From Gordonia sputi NBRC 100414 (lineage in GTDB: Bacteria > Actinomycetota > Actinomycetes > Mycobacteriales > Mycobacteriaceae), in contig NZ_BAFC01000034.1 in the NCBI RefSeq assembly GCF_000248055.1, forward strand, positions 1 through 64,000: a stretch of DNA of 64,000 nt, read 5' to 3'. Below the pieces are notes generated by a model, which saw nothing but the letters and a program-made list of their open reading frames with translations, had not been told where the DNA came from and ran no database searches. The translations under genes and the position numbers were made by a program. Positions 1-9,235 of the stretch are shown piece by piece; the first letter of the stretch is position 1, and each line of letters begins with the position of its first letter.

Positions 1-3
1 CGT

Positions 4-48
4 GTTTGAGATCTACGTGTGTGAGATCTGGGTCTGTGAGATCCACGA
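4..48. repeat. Three 15-bp tandem repeats (GAGATC core)
   Basis: GAGATC occurs at 8-13, 23-28 and 38-43, exactly 15 bp apart. The three units are about 15 bp (4-18, 19-33, 34-48) with a shared TGAGATC core and a few mismatches. The array lies downstream of the DsbA-like gene at the window edge, so it may continue outside. Function unknown. Confidence 0.7.
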
Positions 49-73
49 CCGTTCCAGCGACTACCGAGAACGA

Positions 74-820
74 CTATTCACTCGCTTTGCCGAGCAGCGA
101 GTCGAGCCATCCGGTTCCGTTGAGAATCCCGTCCACAGGCACGCCGCCGGAGAGCACCGTCGGTGTGGCGACCTGTCCCCCTGTGGCCTTGGCCAGCTGA
201 TTCTCTGACTCTTCTGCCGCCTTCTCCCCCTCGGCGACCTTGGACCCATCGGCGATGCATTTCTGCGTCACTGCGTTGGCGCCCTGCTCGGCCGCGACCT
301 TCGCCAGGTCAGAGTTCGACTTATCGGAGTGGCCACCTTCCTTCGGCTGATCCGCGAACAGCGCGGTGTGGAACTTGAAGAAGACCTCTTTATTCTCCCC
401 TGCGCCAACACATTGCAGAGCGCCCGCCGCACGACTCGAGTAGCTGCCCGACGCCGACTGGCGGTTGAGGAAGTTCAACATGTGGTAGCGAACTCGAAGC
501 CTGCCCCCATCGACGGCGCTCACAATCGCCTGACCCGACTGCTCCTCGAACTGCTTGCACACCGGGCACATGAAGTCCTCGAAGACGTCGATCGTCGTCT
601 TCGCGTCGGGAGCTCCGATGATCAACGCGGCGTTGGAGTTGAGGACCTGCTCGTTCGCTGTCCCCCCGTGGTCGCGGTTGCGGTTCCACAGCACGCCGCC
701 GACGACCAGAGCGATCACCACCACTACCGCGATTCCCAACAACACATACGTCGACGTGCTCGACGTCGAGCGAGGTTGGTGTTTCGACGTCGATGCGGGT
801 GGCTTGCGCCTGTCAGTCAC
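74..820 (-). CDS. Membrane-anchored DsbA/thioredoxin-fold oxidoreductase
   Basis: A 248-residue protein starting at GTG. A polar N-terminus is followed by one membrane helix (about residues 25-46) and an extracytoplasmic thioredoxin-like domain. The active-site motif C85-P-V-C88, in the context DFMCPVCKQFE, matches DsbA_2/DSBA-like thioredoxins of actinobacteria. Known family members catalyse disulfide formation or exchange in exported proteins. The gene follows pgm on the same strand with a 137-bp gap, so co-transcription is possible but not shown. The fold and CxxC are clear; whether it is an oxidase or an isomerase cannot be told from sequence. Confidence 0.88.
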   Translation of the reverse strand: MTDRRKPPASTSKHQPRSTSSTSTYVLLGIAVVVVIALVVGGVLWNRNRDHGGTANEQVLNSNAALIIGAPDAKTTIDVFEDFMCPVCKQFEEQSGQAIVSAVDGGRLRVRYHMLNFLNRQSASGSYSSRAAGALQCVGAGENKEVFFKFHTALFADQPKEGGHSDKSNSDLAKVAAEQGANAVTQKCIADGSKVAEGEKAAEESENQLAKATGGQVATPTVLSGGVPVDGILNGTGWLDSLLGKASE

Positions 821-957
821 AGATCATCCTTCGTGTGGTCGCCGTGCCCTCCTGCGGAGCGGGTGCGCAACACCGGTCAGCAGCGTGGCACCACGGGCGA
901 GCCTAACGCACCGGTGATCCGCCACAGCACCGTCGAGTCATGACAAGCTCCGTCGAG

Positions 958-2598
958 TCACGACAGGGCGGCGTCGACGACCTCCTGCGCCTGCTCCTGC
1001 ACCCTCGCGAGGTGCTCGACGCCCTTGAACGATTCGGCATAGATCTTGTACTTGTCTTCGGTACCCGACGGCCGCGCGGCAAACCAGGCGTCTGCGGTGG
1101 TGACCTTCACACCGCCGATCGGCGCATCGTTGCCCGGCGCTTTCGTCATGACCGCGGTGATCGGGTCGCCGGCGAGATCGGTGGCAGTGATCTGATCAGC
1201 GGAAAGATTCGCAAGCACCGCCTTCTGTTCGCGGGTGGCGGGCGCATCCGTTCTGGCATAAGCGGATTCGCCGTACTCCGCAGCCAGCTCGCGGTAGCGC
1301 TCCGACGGCGTCTTGCCGGTGACCGCGAGGATCTCCGACGCCAGCAGCGCCATGATGATGCCGTCCTTGTCGGTCGACCACGGACCACCGTCGAACGTGA
1401 GAAACGACGCGCCTGCACTCTCTTCGCCGCCGAACGCGATGCTGCCGTCGAGCAGGCCGTCGACGAACCATTTGAACCCCACCGGCACCTCGATGAGCTT
1501 CCTGCCGATGCCCGCAACGACCCGGTCGATGAGACTCGAACTCACCAGAGTCTTCCCGACCGCGGCGTCAGGCGACCAGTTCGACCGATGCGTGTACAGG
1601 TAGTCGATCGCAACTGCCAGATAGTGATTGGGGTTCATCAACCCGCCGTCGGGGGTGACGATGCCGTGACGGTCGGCGTCGGTGTCGTTACCCGTGGCGA
1701 TGTCGTAGGAATCACGCGACTCGATGAGCGAGGCCATCGCGTCCGGCGACGAACAGTCCATCCGGATCTGACCGTCCGTGTCGAGCGTCATGAATGAAAA
1801 CGTCGGGTCCACAGTCGGATTCACGACGGTGAGCTTGTCGAGGTTGTACCGGAACCCGATGGCGGCCCAATAGCCGACTGACGCACCACCGAGTGGGTCG
1901 GCACCGAACTGAATCCCCGCCTTGCGGATCGCCTCGAGGTCGACGACCGATGCCAGGCCGTCGGTGTAATTCATGACGAACGAATAGTCGTGTACCAATT
2001 CGTCGCGTCGGGCTTTTTCGAACGGAATGCGTTTGACCCCATCGAGTTTCGCCGTCAGCAATTCGTTGGCACGGTTGGCGACCCACGATGTGATCGTCGT
2101 ATCGGCGGGGCCACCTGTCGGCGGATCGTATTTGAAGCCGCCGTCACGCGGCGGGTTGTGTGATGGGGTGACGACGATGCCGTCTGATTGCACACCGGGA
2201 TTGGCAGCATTGAACGCGAGGATCGCGCGACTGACAGCGGGGGTCGGCGTGTAGGTGTCGCCTTCGGCGGTATAGACGGTCACCCCGTTGGCCACCAGAA
2301 CTTCAAGTGCGGACTTCCACGCCGGAACCGACAGTGCGTGCGTATCGAATCCGATGAACAACGGGCCGGTGATACCCGCGCCTGCGCGATACTCGACGAT
2401 CGCCTGGGTGATCGCGAGGATGTGCGCTTCATTGAACGCGGAGTCGAGGCTCGACCCCCTGTGCCCCGAGGTACCGAAGACGACCCGTTGCCCGGGATCG
2501 TCCGGATCGGGCACCTTGTCGTAATAGGCGCCGACGACGGCGTCGACGTCGATGAGGTCTTCGGGCTGAGCCGGAGTGCCGGCACGTGGGGAAGCCAT
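958..2598 (-). CDS. pgm: Phosphoglucomutase, alpha-D-glucose-phosphate specific
   Basis: Interconverts glucose-1-phosphate and glucose-6-phosphate in the cytoplasm, feeding glycogen, trehalose and cell-wall sugar synthesis. Starting at the ATG at 2598 gives 546 residues, the length I recall for E. coli Pgm; the frame stays open upstream to 2715, but that extension lacks family resemblance. Visible motifs are the phosphoserine loop TPSHNPP with Ser146, the Mg-binding DTDADRHG, the sugar-binding GGEESAG and the C-terminal phosphate-binding [10 protein letters not shown]. It is divergent from the hydrolase gene at 2657 with 58 bp between them. All catalytic elements are present. Confidence 0.96.
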   Translation of the reverse strand: MASPRAGTPAQPEDLIDVDAVVGAYYDKVPDPDDPGQRVVFGTSGHRGSSLDSAFNEAHILAITQAIVEYRAGAGITGPLFIGFDTHALSVPAWKSALEVLVANGVTVYTAEGDTYTPTPAVSRAILAFNAANPGVQSDGIVVTPSHNPPRDGGFKYDPPTGGPADTTITSWVANRANELLTAKLDGVKRIPFEKARRDELVHDYSFVMNYTDGLASVVDLEAIRKAGIQFGADPLGGASVGYWAAIGFRYNLDKLTVVNPTVDPTFSFMTLDTDGQIRMDCSSPDAMASLIESRDSYDIATGNDTDADRHGIVTPDGGLMNPNHYLAVAIDYLYTHRSNWSPDAAVGKTLVSSSLIDRVVAGIGRKLIEVPVGFKWFVDGLLDGSIAFGGEESAGASFLTFDGGPWSTDKDGIIMALLASEILAVTGKTPSERYRELAAEYGESAYARTDAPATREQKAVLANLSADQITATDLAGDPITAVMTKAPGNDAPIGGVKVTTADAWFAARPSGTEDKYKIYAESFKGVEHLARVQEQAQEVVDAALS

Positions 2599-2656
2599 AG
2601 TCCTAGATTGTGCCCGAAACCCGGCGCCGCCGTCAGTCCCTTGTTCCACCGGCGTC

Positions 2657-3256
2657 ATGCTGGAGTCGATGACCCCGCGACTGAATGTGCTCGTCCTGCC
2701 CGGTGGGACCGACAACAGCTACCGCCCGTTCCGAGCGACCCAGGGAACAGCGCTGAGGATGTACCCATTCACGTGGTCGATACGCGCGAGGTTCGGCAGC
2801 GCCGTCGACGTACGGCAGGTCCGCTACCGCGTGTACGGATGGAACGGCGGCCAGGCAAGCCCCCTTCCGTATGCGCGGGCAGCGCTCGATTCGATCACTC
2901 GCGACAACCCCGACGTTCCCGTCGTCCTCATCGGACACTCGATGGGCGGGCGCGTGGCGGCACACCTCGGCGCCGACCCACGGGTCGCCGACATACTCGC
3001 GCTGGCCCCCTGGTGGCAGCATCGCGACTGGCGCCATATCCGTCGAGGCGTGCGCGTGCGCGCCATCCACGGCGACGCCGACACCCTCACATCACCACGA
3101 CGTACCGTCGAAGGCATCGCCGAACTGCGCGACGCCGGTTACGACGCCACGTTCGTCTCGGTGCCGGGTGGGCGGCACGCGATGCTCGACCACGTCTCAC
3201 TGTGGCAGCGTTCAGCGCTCGACATCGTCGGTCGCGCACTTGCCGATGACAGCTGA
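2657..3256 (+). CDS. Alpha/beta hydrolase
   Basis: About 199 residues. The nucleophile elbow GHSMGG sits in the context [17 protein letters not shown], with LPGGTDNS near the N-terminus for the oxyanion region and a late His in GGRHAMLDH, giving a plausible Ser-Asp-His triad. This is a small single-domain serine hydrolase; the substrate cannot be inferred. ATG 2657 and ATG 2669 are both possible starts; the second begins [13 protein letters not shown] and has a GGAG nearby but only 3 bp of spacing. The gene diverges from pgm. Confidence 0.8.
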   Translation: MLESMTPRLNVLVLPGGTDNSYRPFRATQGTALRMYPFTWSIRARFGSAVDVRQVRYRVYGWNGGQASPLPYARAALDSITRDNPDVPVVLIGHSMGGRVAAHLGADPRVADILALAPWWQHRDWRHIRRGVRVRAIHGDADTLTSPRRTVEGIAELRDAGYDATFVSVPGGRHAMLDHVSLWQRSALDIVGRALADDS

Positions 3257-3335
3257 TTTCACCGGTTATCGCGGAAATCCGTTGCGCGCTGCACACCGGG
3301 CATCGCCTACCTGTTCCACGCGGTACCGTGTGCGC

Positions 3336-3965
3336 ATGCCAAGGGCGGGTAGGCGGAAAACGATGTCGGAGAGCAGAATCCTCGATGCGACATCGGCAAT
3401 TCTGGAAACCGGTGAGCACTACGCCGACATCCCCGTCGAACGCATCCTCGAGGTCGCCGAGGTCTCCCGATCGACGTTCTATCAGTGGTTCCCCGACAAG
3501 ACCGCGCTCATTCTGCAGCTCACCACTCCACTGCTCGCCGAGTTCGTCGCGACGGCCGACCGCTACTGGAAGGAACCGTCGCAGGCACGTCCGGAGGCGC
3601 TGGCCGACGTCATCGTCGAACTCTTCGCCTCCGCACGCCGCTACCGTGTGATCTGGCGTGCGTATCTGGAGACGACGAGCACCGACACCCGCTTCGGCGA
3701 CAACTTCCGACGAGGCCTGCAGAACTACACGGCCGATATCGCCGAACGAATCCGCACCGAGCAGGCCGCGGGAATCGCATCCCCCGACATCGAGCCCGAT
3801 CAGACGGCTCGATTCATCGTGGTGGGCATGCAGGCAGGCTTCTCCGACGTCATGCAACTCGCCGACGACGGCTACGACCGCGCGTTCGCCTCGGCAATGG
3901 CTCGATCGTTCTGGCTCACCATGTACGGCGAGGGCACCGCACAAAAAAACCTCCCACCTGCGTAA
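3336..3965 (+). CDS. TetR/AcrR-family transcriptional regulator
   Basis: A 209-residue regulator with an N-terminal helix-turn-helix (IPVERILEVAEVSRSTFYQW, then FPDKTALI), typical of TetR proteins, and a variable helical ligand domain. ATG 3336 and ATG 3363 are both possible starts. It lies 79 bp after the hydrolase on the same strand, which may be a target or simply a neighbour. The stop codon is inside the stem-loop terminator shared with the convergent ssrA gene. Ligand and regulon are unknown. Confidence 0.85.
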   Translation: MPRAGRRKTMSESRILDATSAILETGEHYADIPVERILEVAEVSRSTFYQWFPDKTALILQLTTPLLAEFVATADRYWKEPSQARPEALADVIVELFASARRYRVIWRAYLETTSTDTRFGDNFRRGLQNYTADIAERIRTEQAAGIASPDIEPDQTARFIVVGMQAGFSDVMQLADDGYDRAFASAMARSFWLTMYGEGTAQKNLPPA

Positions 3966-3977
3966 ACAGGTGGGAGG
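3950..3977. terminator. Bidirectional terminator between tetR and ssrA
   Basis: Perfect 11-bp stem CCTCCCACCTG / CAGGTGGGAGG with a 6-nt loop. An A7 run just upstream gives a U-tract for the minus-strand transcript, so it is a strong ssrA terminator; CTTTC follows on the plus side. The tetR stop codon TAA lies in the loop. Confidence 0.9.
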
Positions 3978-3983
3978 CTTTCG

Positions 3984-4353
3984 TGGAGCTGCCGGGAATT
4001 GAACCCGGGTCCTCCGTCGCTTCGGTAGGGCTTCTCCGTGTGCAGTCCGCTATATCTCTACTCGGATCTCTCGGTCACGCGAACAAGCCGAGAGGACGAT
4101 CCCAGTCGCTGTGAGATGTCCCGTTCACTCCCGCGACCGGAGTGGACAGTGAGCTCCCTGAGATGATGCCGGCACCGGGCAAGGGAGCAAAACCCGGGCC
4201 AACAGACACGCAGTCGCTGTCAGGCAGCGAGTGCGTAGTCGCGCTGATTCTTATCGGCGCTTAATTGGTTGCCGCGACGCTTAACGGTGGTCTCTGGCCT
4301 GCACCGACACGCTTCCCCCACCTCGACGCACGTAGTCGAAACCGATCAGCCCC
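3984..4353 (-). ncRNA. ssrA: tmRNA (transfer-messenger RNA)
   Basis: Rescues stalled ribosomes together with SmpB. The 5' end begins GGGGCTGATCGGTTTCGAC and the 3' end is GGTTCAATTCC, then CCGGCAGCTCCA, so the tRNA-Ala-like acceptor stem pairs with a G3-U wobble. CCA is not encoded; the genomic bases after the discriminator are CGA. The resume codon is GCC at 4258-4256, and the encoded tag is ADKNQRDYALAA with a TGA stop at 4222-4220. This is close to the mycobacterial tag, which ends QRDYALAA. It is a one-piece tmRNA of about 370 nt. smpB lies 2.6 kb upstream on the same strand. Confidence 0.97.
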
Positions 4354-4386
4354 GAGATGGTTCCACCGGAAACCGGCGGAAGCTCC

Positions 4387-4415
4387 ACTATAACAACCCA
4401 CGGCACGCGGTTCAT
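4387..4415 (-). promoter_or_regulatory. Probable ssrA promoter
   Basis: On the minus strand a TATAGT -10 element (4392-4387) lies about 34 bp before the mature 5' end. The -35 region, about 17-18 bp further upstream, is weak (ATGAAC-like). The short leader contains an inverted repeat (TTCCGCCGG / CCGGTGGAA, 4362-4382), consistent with 5' processing of a precursor. Confidence 0.5.
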
Positions 4416-4461
4416 TCCCTTTTCTGTTCGCCCCTGATCACTGCCGCGCGCCGCCCATCTG

Positions 4462-5532
4462 TCACGCGCCGAGCGCTGGTCCGATGACCCGCCAACTGTC
4501 ACGCATCTCAGTGGCGAACAACGACCATGTGTGCGCGCCCTGATCGAACACACGGTACGTGTGCGGTATCCCCGCCCCATTGAGAGCGGCAGCCATCTGG
4601 TCGGTACACCAATGAGTCCCCATCTCCACCTCGGCGGGTCCGGCCAGCAACGACGGTGCGCCGAGGGGAGCACCGTCGGTTCGTCCCGGCAACCCCGACG
4701 CCGCGCCCAGATAAATTGCCTTTCCCCGCAGTCGTGCAGGATTCCGCGACGGGTCGTGATCAATCCACGCGGGCGATCCGGGAGGTCCGAACATATTCAG
4801 CGCGTTGCCACCGCCTATCGATGTCGTGGCGAAGACGCCTGCGGTCGCGGGCGGCGCACTGATGGCAGGGCAACCGCTGTACGACGCCGCCGCGCGATAG
4901 AGCGATCCACCCCGCCCGGCGATGTCGAGCGCGGGACCACCGGAGAGGGATAGCCCGGCGATCGCATTGCGGCCGTTCGCGCGCAACGGGCCCACGATGG
5001 CACCTGGCAGTTCCCGCAGCAGGTAGGTCTCCCACTTGTTGACCCCGAGCGCGGGGTCCGGCCGCTGCCAGTCGGCGTACCAGGCGTACGGCCCACCCAG
5101 CGGCGATACCACTGTCACATTCTTGCCTGCGAAGAACGATCGGTGGTCGGTCTGCTTGAGCCAACTATCACCCTCGACGCCGCCCGATCGTCCGTTGAGC
5201 AGATAGAAGACCGGTGCCGAGCCCTCGCCTCGCGGTCGCAATACCTGATTGGGGATCACCTTGCGCATCGACGGCGAGTACACGTAGACGATCGACAGTT
5301 GGTCGTCGACCCGATCGATGCGCACTACCGCCGCCGACGCAGGAGCCGCGACGGTGGTACCCGTGAGCACCGCCCCCGCTGTCGCTGCGACAACGGCCAG
5401 CAACGTGGCGACGATCGACGTACCGCGTCGACGCCAACTCGACGCCTCGCGCGGTCGTAGCGTGCACTCCGACTGTGACAGTTGTGATGCCTGTGGCTGA
5501 TGTTCCGGTTGTGGTAGTCCCCTCGTGATCAC
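4462..5532 (-). CDS. Secreted antigen-85/mycolyltransferase-like esterase
   Basis: A 356-residue exported alpha/beta hydrolase. The nucleophile elbow is GLSLSGGPALDIA, and a late GAHTWSLF corresponds to the HSW/HTW histidine motif of antigen 85. The conserved opening is RVDDQLSIVYVYSPSM. Antigen-85 proteins transfer mycolates to trehalose or arabinogalactan; this protein could do so or act as a related carboxylesterase. A hydrophobic signal (about residues 38-68, ending APASA) is preceded by an unusually long hydrophilic leader of about 36 residues from the GTG at 5532; no better start is visible. It sits between ssrA and the alpha-galactosidase gene, all on the minus strand. Confidence 0.8.
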   Translation of the reverse strand: MITRGLPQPEHQPQASQLSQSECTLRPREASSWRRRGTSIVATLLAVVAATAGAVLTGTTVAAPASAAVVRIDRVDDQLSIVYVYSPSMRKVIPNQVLRPRGEGSAPVFYLLNGRSGGVEGDSWLKQTDHRSFFAGKNVTVVSPLGGPYAWYADWQRPDPALGVNKWETYLLRELPGAIVGPLRANGRNAIAGLSLSGGPALDIAGRGGSLYRAAASYSGCPAISAPPATAGVFATTSIGGGNALNMFGPPGSPAWIDHDPSRNPARLRGKAIYLGAASGLPGRTDGAPLGAPSLLAGPAEVEMGTHWCTDQMAAALNGAGIPHTYRVFDQGAHTWSLFATEMRDSWRVIGPALGA

Positions 5533-5668
5533 CCGGCATGTTTACCGTCGCTCACAGCAACCTTCCAGACTCGGCACGCCGCTCATCGTCAGTCGAAACC
5601 AGATTGGGATGCTAACGACCGTCCCGAGATACCCCCGAGTCGTCGACGTGACCCGGCGACGATCGCAC

Positions 5669-6943
5669 TCAGCGAATCTCGAGGACAGCCGTGTCGTGCA
5701 CCCCAACCGGCACCGACAACTCACCGTGCTGCGCCGTGAACGAACGCCCGGTCCACGCGTCGACACCGGTGACCGACGCATCACCCACGAGTCCGACGCT
5801 CCCCAACGACACCGACAGCGTCCGAGCATGATCGGAACGGTTGGTAAGCGAGATGACCAGACCCTTGTCGCCGATCGCGCGCGACCACACCTCGGGATCG
5901 TCGTCGACCATCGCGCCTGCGACGACTCGCGAGTCCTGGTCGATCGCGATGATTGCCGCGTTGCGCAACGCGTCGAGCGTCTGCTGCGACATGTTCGTCA
6001 GGTCGTTGCCTGCAATCAGAGGTGCAGCCATCATCGACCACATCGACATCTGCGTACGCTGCTCCGCCGCTGTGAGCCCAGGAGATCCGACGACGAGCAT
6101 GTCCGGGTCGATGAACGACCCCGGCTTCACCCGCGCGGTCAGCGGCCCGGCGACGTCGACGATGTTGACGATGCCCTGATACCCCGACGGCCCATTCGCG
6201 GTCGACCACGCGGGTGTGACGTCGTTGGTCACACGGGTCGTCGTTGCCGTTCCGCCCCAATCGAATTGGGCACCGGGTACCGATCCGGCGTAGCCACTGT
6301 TGGGATTGATCGCAAACACGATGCGACGGCCTGTGTCGCGCAACGCATTTCGCATCGCTGTGAACGACGAAACCTGATCGTCGTGGGACGTATTCGACGA
6401 ACACCAGTCGTACTTGAGATAGTCGACGCCCCACCCGGCGAACGTCTGAGCGTCGATCACCTCGTGACCACCGCTGCCCGTCGCCCCTGGATACGTGCCC
6501 TGATACTGCGTGCAGGTCTTGTCCCGCGCGCCGGAGTAGATACCGAAGAGCAGGCCCCGCTCATGAAGGTAGGCACCAAGTGCGGCCATCCCGGAAGGGA
6601 ATCGCACAGGATCAGCCTGCAGCCTGCCCGAGGCGTCGCGCTGTGGCGCGGCCCAGCAGTCGTCGACGATCACATACTTGTAGCCGGCATCGCGCAGCCC
6701 CGACGACACGAGCGCGTCAGCCTGCGCACGGACGATCTGCTCGGTGATCCCACATCCGAAGGTGTTCCAACTGTTCCACCCCATCGGGGGAACCGCCGCA
6801 AGCCCGGGGATCGCTGGCCCATCACCGCCGATCCGACCCTCCTGCTGCGGCGTACACGCGACAGCCGCCAACGCGGCGATCACCGCCACCAGCGCGGCAA
6901 CCACCGAGAAACGTGTTCGACGATACGACGACGTCGTGGTCAC
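5669..6943 (-). CDS. GH27 alpha-galactosidase lipoprotein
   Basis: A 424-residue glycoside hydrolase family 27 enzyme that should release alpha-linked galactose outside the cell. A lipobox (LAAVAC, Cys30) suggests a surface lipoprotein. Family motifs are [13 protein letters not shown], the nucleophile region YLKYDWC (Asp179), R237-VTN-D241 matching the acid/base site, and VDAGP/DPDML-like loops. A C-terminal beta domain follows. The GTG start overlaps the smpB stop by 4 bp (GTGA), so it may be translationally coupled to smpB, an odd pairing of an extracellular glycosidase with a ribosome-rescue factor. Confidence 0.88.
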   Translation of the reverse strand: MTTTSSYRRTRFSVVAALVAVIAALAAVACTPQQEGRIGGDGPAIPGLAAVPPMGWNSWNTFGCGITEQIVRAQADALVSSGLRDAGYKYVIVDDCWAAPQRDASGRLQADPVRFPSGMAALGAYLHERGLLFGIYSGARDKTCTQYQGTYPGATGSGGHEVIDAQTFAGWGVDYLKYDWCSSNTSHDDQVSSFTAMRNALRDTGRRIVFAINPNSGYAGSVPGAQFDWGGTATTTRVTNDVTPAWSTANGPSGYQGIVNIVDVAGPLTARVKPGSFIDPDMLVVGSPGLTAAEQRTQMSMWSMMAAPLIAGNDLTNMSQQTLDALRNAAIIAIDQDSRVVAGAMVDDDPEVWSRAIGDKGLVISLTNRSDHARTLSVSLGSVGLVGDASVTGVDAWTGRSFTAQHGELSVPVGVHDTAVLEIR

Positions 6944-7413
6944 ATGCCCTTGACCCGACGACCCAGCTCGCGTTCGACCTCGCGCTGCGCGGTGCGTCGA
7001 GCAATGTCGTGGCGTTTGTCGTGCGCCTGCTTACCCCGAGCAAGCGCCAACTCGACCTTGACCTTGCCGTCGTTGAAGTAGAGCGATAAAGGCACCAAGG
7101 TCAGGTTGCCGTCGCGGATCTTGCCGATCAGATTGTCGATCTCGCTCCGATGCATGAGCAGCTTGCGCTTACGCAGCGGTGTGTGGTTCGTCCACGAACC
7201 GCGACCGTACTCGGCGATGTTCAGGCCACGCAGCCACACCTCGCCGTCGTCGATGGTGGCGAATGCGTCGACCAACGACGCCTTGCCCTCCCGAAGACTC
7301 TTGACCTCGGTCCCAACCAGAGCGACACCGGCCTCGTAGGTGTCCAGGATGGTGTAGTCGTGGCGCGCCTTACGGTTCGACGCGATCACGTTCCGTCCCT
7401 TTTCCTTCGCCAC
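6940..7413 (-). CDS. smpB: SsrA-binding protein SmpB
   Basis: A 157-residue basic protein that binds the tRNA-like domain of tmRNA and brings it to stalled ribosomes. Family motifs include [10 protein letters not shown] near the start, [29 protein letters not shown] and a basic C-terminal tail [16 protein letters not shown]. Its length is normal. It is co-oriented with ftsX 45 bp upstream and overlaps the alpha-galactosidase start. Its RNA partner ssrA is encoded within 3 kb on the same strand. Confidence 0.97.
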   Translation of the reverse strand: MAKEKGRNVIASNRKARHDYTILDTYEAGVALVGTEVKSLREGKASLVDAFATIDDGEVWLRGLNIAEYGRGSWTNHTPLRKRKLLMHRSEIDNLIGKIRDGNLTLVPLSLYFNDGKVKVELALARGKQAHDKRHDIARRTAQREVERELGRRVKGM

Positions 7414-7458
7414 TTTCCACCTCCTTTCCCTGTCGTCGACAAGCCCGCGCTTCGAGCC

Positions 7459-8370
7459 TCACTCACGAACATAGACACGCAGCGTGACATATGCCGTCGC
7501 GCCTGCCAACACAATTCCGGCAAGGATCAGCCACGGCGACACGAACAGCACGTCGCCCGCGGTGATCCTGGCCAGGATGTTGACGCCGTAGAGGTCGTTC
7601 AACGCCTTGTCGAAGAAGAACACCTTCGCCGCGAAAAGGCCGCCGATCGCCAGCAACGAACCGATGAAGGCCGAGAACACGGCCTCCAACAGAAACGGCA
7701 GCTGCGTGTACCAGCGGGTCGCACCGACCAACCGCATGATCGACACTTCCGTCCGCCGGGTGAACGCCGCGACCTGAACCGTGTTGACGATCAACAGGAT
7801 CGCCGCCACCGCAAGGACCGCGGCCACCGCGAACGCCGCGTTGCGCACCCCGTCGAGCACGCTGAAGATACGTTTCACCAGCTCTCGCTGGTCTAGAACG
7901 CCATCGACGCCGAGATCCTTCCGGTCGGCGTATTTGTCGAGCACCGCGCCGAACTGGTTGGCGTCACTCATCCGAACCTTGAGCGACGCGGGGTTGGCAT
8001 CGGGCGAGATCATGTCGGCGATCTCCGGTGCGCTCTGCTCGAACGCCGCTTTCGCCGCCTTGTACGCGTCAGCCTTGCTGACGTAGGTCACCGAGCCCAC
8101 TCCCGGCTCGTTCTCGAGGTCGGTGCGCAGCGTCGAACAGGGTGCTTTCTGGCAATCCGGGTCGGCCGCACTGACGTCGTCGTTGATGTAGAACTGCATC
8201 TCGACACGGTCGAGGAAGATCTTCTGACTCTTGTTCGCCATCTGGATGACCAACAATCCGCCACCGAGCATGCCGAGAGTGATGGCAGTGGTGAGGATCA
8301 TCGCGACCGTCATCGTGACGTTGCGGCGGAGACCGTTGAAGACCTCGCGGATGATGAAGTTCGCTCGCAT
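7459..8370 (-). CDS. ftsX: Cell-division protein FtsX
   Basis: A 303-residue membrane partner of FtsE that transmits ATPase activity to septal peptidoglycan hydrolases. It has the expected four membrane segments: one after the N-terminus (about 20-44) and three in the C-terminal FtsX/MacB-type domain. A large extracytoplasmic loop between them contains two nearby cysteines (DCQKAPC). The ATG lies 109 bp after ftsE on the same strand. This is standard actinobacterial ftsE-ftsX-smpB order. Confidence 0.96.
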   Translation of the reverse strand: MRANFIIREVFNGLRRNVTMTVAMILTTAITLGMLGGGLLVIQMANKSQKIFLDRVEMQFYINDDVSAADPDCQKAPCSTLRTDLENEPGVGSVTYVSKADAYKAAKAAFEQSAPEIADMISPDANPASLKVRMSDANQFGAVLDKYADRKDLGVDGVLDQRELVKRIFSVLDGVRNAAFAVAAVLAVAAILLIVNTVQVAAFTRRTEVSIMRLVGATRWYTQLPFLLEAVFSAFIGSLLAIGGLFAAKVFFFDKALNDLYGVNILARITAGDVLFVSPWLILAGIVLAGATAYVTLRVYVRE

Positions 8371-8479
8371 GCTGGTGCTACACGTCCTTTGGTCTGTGGA
8401 GTACGCGGGCTGGTGGTACGCGGACTGACGGGCGTCGACATGGTCGGTGGCGCGCGATCGCGCTCACCTGAGCCGACGG

Positions 8480-9166
8480 TCAGCCGATGCCGTACACGCC
8501 CTGTGCGTCGTTGCGGACGAGTCTGCCGTTGTCGAACTCGAGTACCCGACGTCGCATCGCGTCGACGATGTGCCGATCGTGCGTCGCCATGACGACGGTT
8601 GTTCCGCGCCGGTTGACGCGGTCGAGCACGTCGACGATCTCCTCGCTGGTCTCCGGATCGAGGTTGCCCGTGGGTTCGTCGGCGAGCAGGACCAGTGGCC
8701 GGTTGACGATCGCCCGCGCGATGGCGACACGCTGCATCTCACCGCCCGACAGCTCGTAGGGCATACGGTCCTGCTTGCCCTCGAGACCCACGTACTCGAG
8801 GACCTCAGGTACGACACGGCGAATGGTCGACGGCTGCTTGCCGATCACCTCGAGCGCAAACGCCACGTTGTCGGCCACCGACTTCTGCTGCAGCAACCGG
8901 AAGTCCTGGAACACACATCCGATGGATTGCCGCAGCTTGGGCACCGTGCGTCCGCGAAGGCGGTTCACGTGTAAGTCGCCGACGTACACCTCACCCTTCG
9001 TCGGCCGATCCTCTTTGAGCAGCAGCCGGAAGAACGTCGACTTGCCAGAACCAGAGGGGCCGATGAGGAACGCGAACTCGCCCTTGTCGACCTCGAGATC
9101 GAGGTCGGTGAGGGCGGGTCGGCTGGATGCCTTGTACTTCATCGTCACGTTCTCCAGCTTGATCAC
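8480..9166 (-). CDS. ftsE: Cell-division ATP-binding protein FtsE
   Basis: A 228-residue ABC ATPase that pairs with FtsX at the septum. Walker A is GPSGSGKST (36-44), the signature LSGGE (139-143) and Walker B LLADE with Glu164, followed by PTGNLDP and the switch His in MATHD. It starts at GTG ([11 protein letters not shown]). It lies downstream of the low-complexity membrane protein gene and 109 bp before ftsX. Confidence 0.97.
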   Translation of the reverse strand: MIKLENVTMKYKASSRPALTDLDLEVDKGEFAFLIGPSGSGKSTFFRLLLKEDRPTKGEVYVGDLHVNRLRGRTVPKLRQSIGCVFQDFRLLQQKSVADNVAFALEVIGKQPSTIRRVVPEVLEYVGLEGKQDRMPYELSGGEMQRVAIARAIVNRPLVLLADEPTGNLDPETSEEIVDVLDRVNRRGTTVVMATHDRHIVDAMRRRVLEFDNGRLVRNDAQGVYGIG

Positions 9167-9235
9167 GACAACAGAGTGTAACGGTGACGCCTGAGAGGTC
9201 TGTTCAGGTGCGCACCCGCGCGCCGACCCGCCCGG

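Noticed and set aside
1-50. CRISPR-like array at the window edge
   Set aside because: Units are only 15 bp with no unique spacers of CRISPR length and no cas genes.
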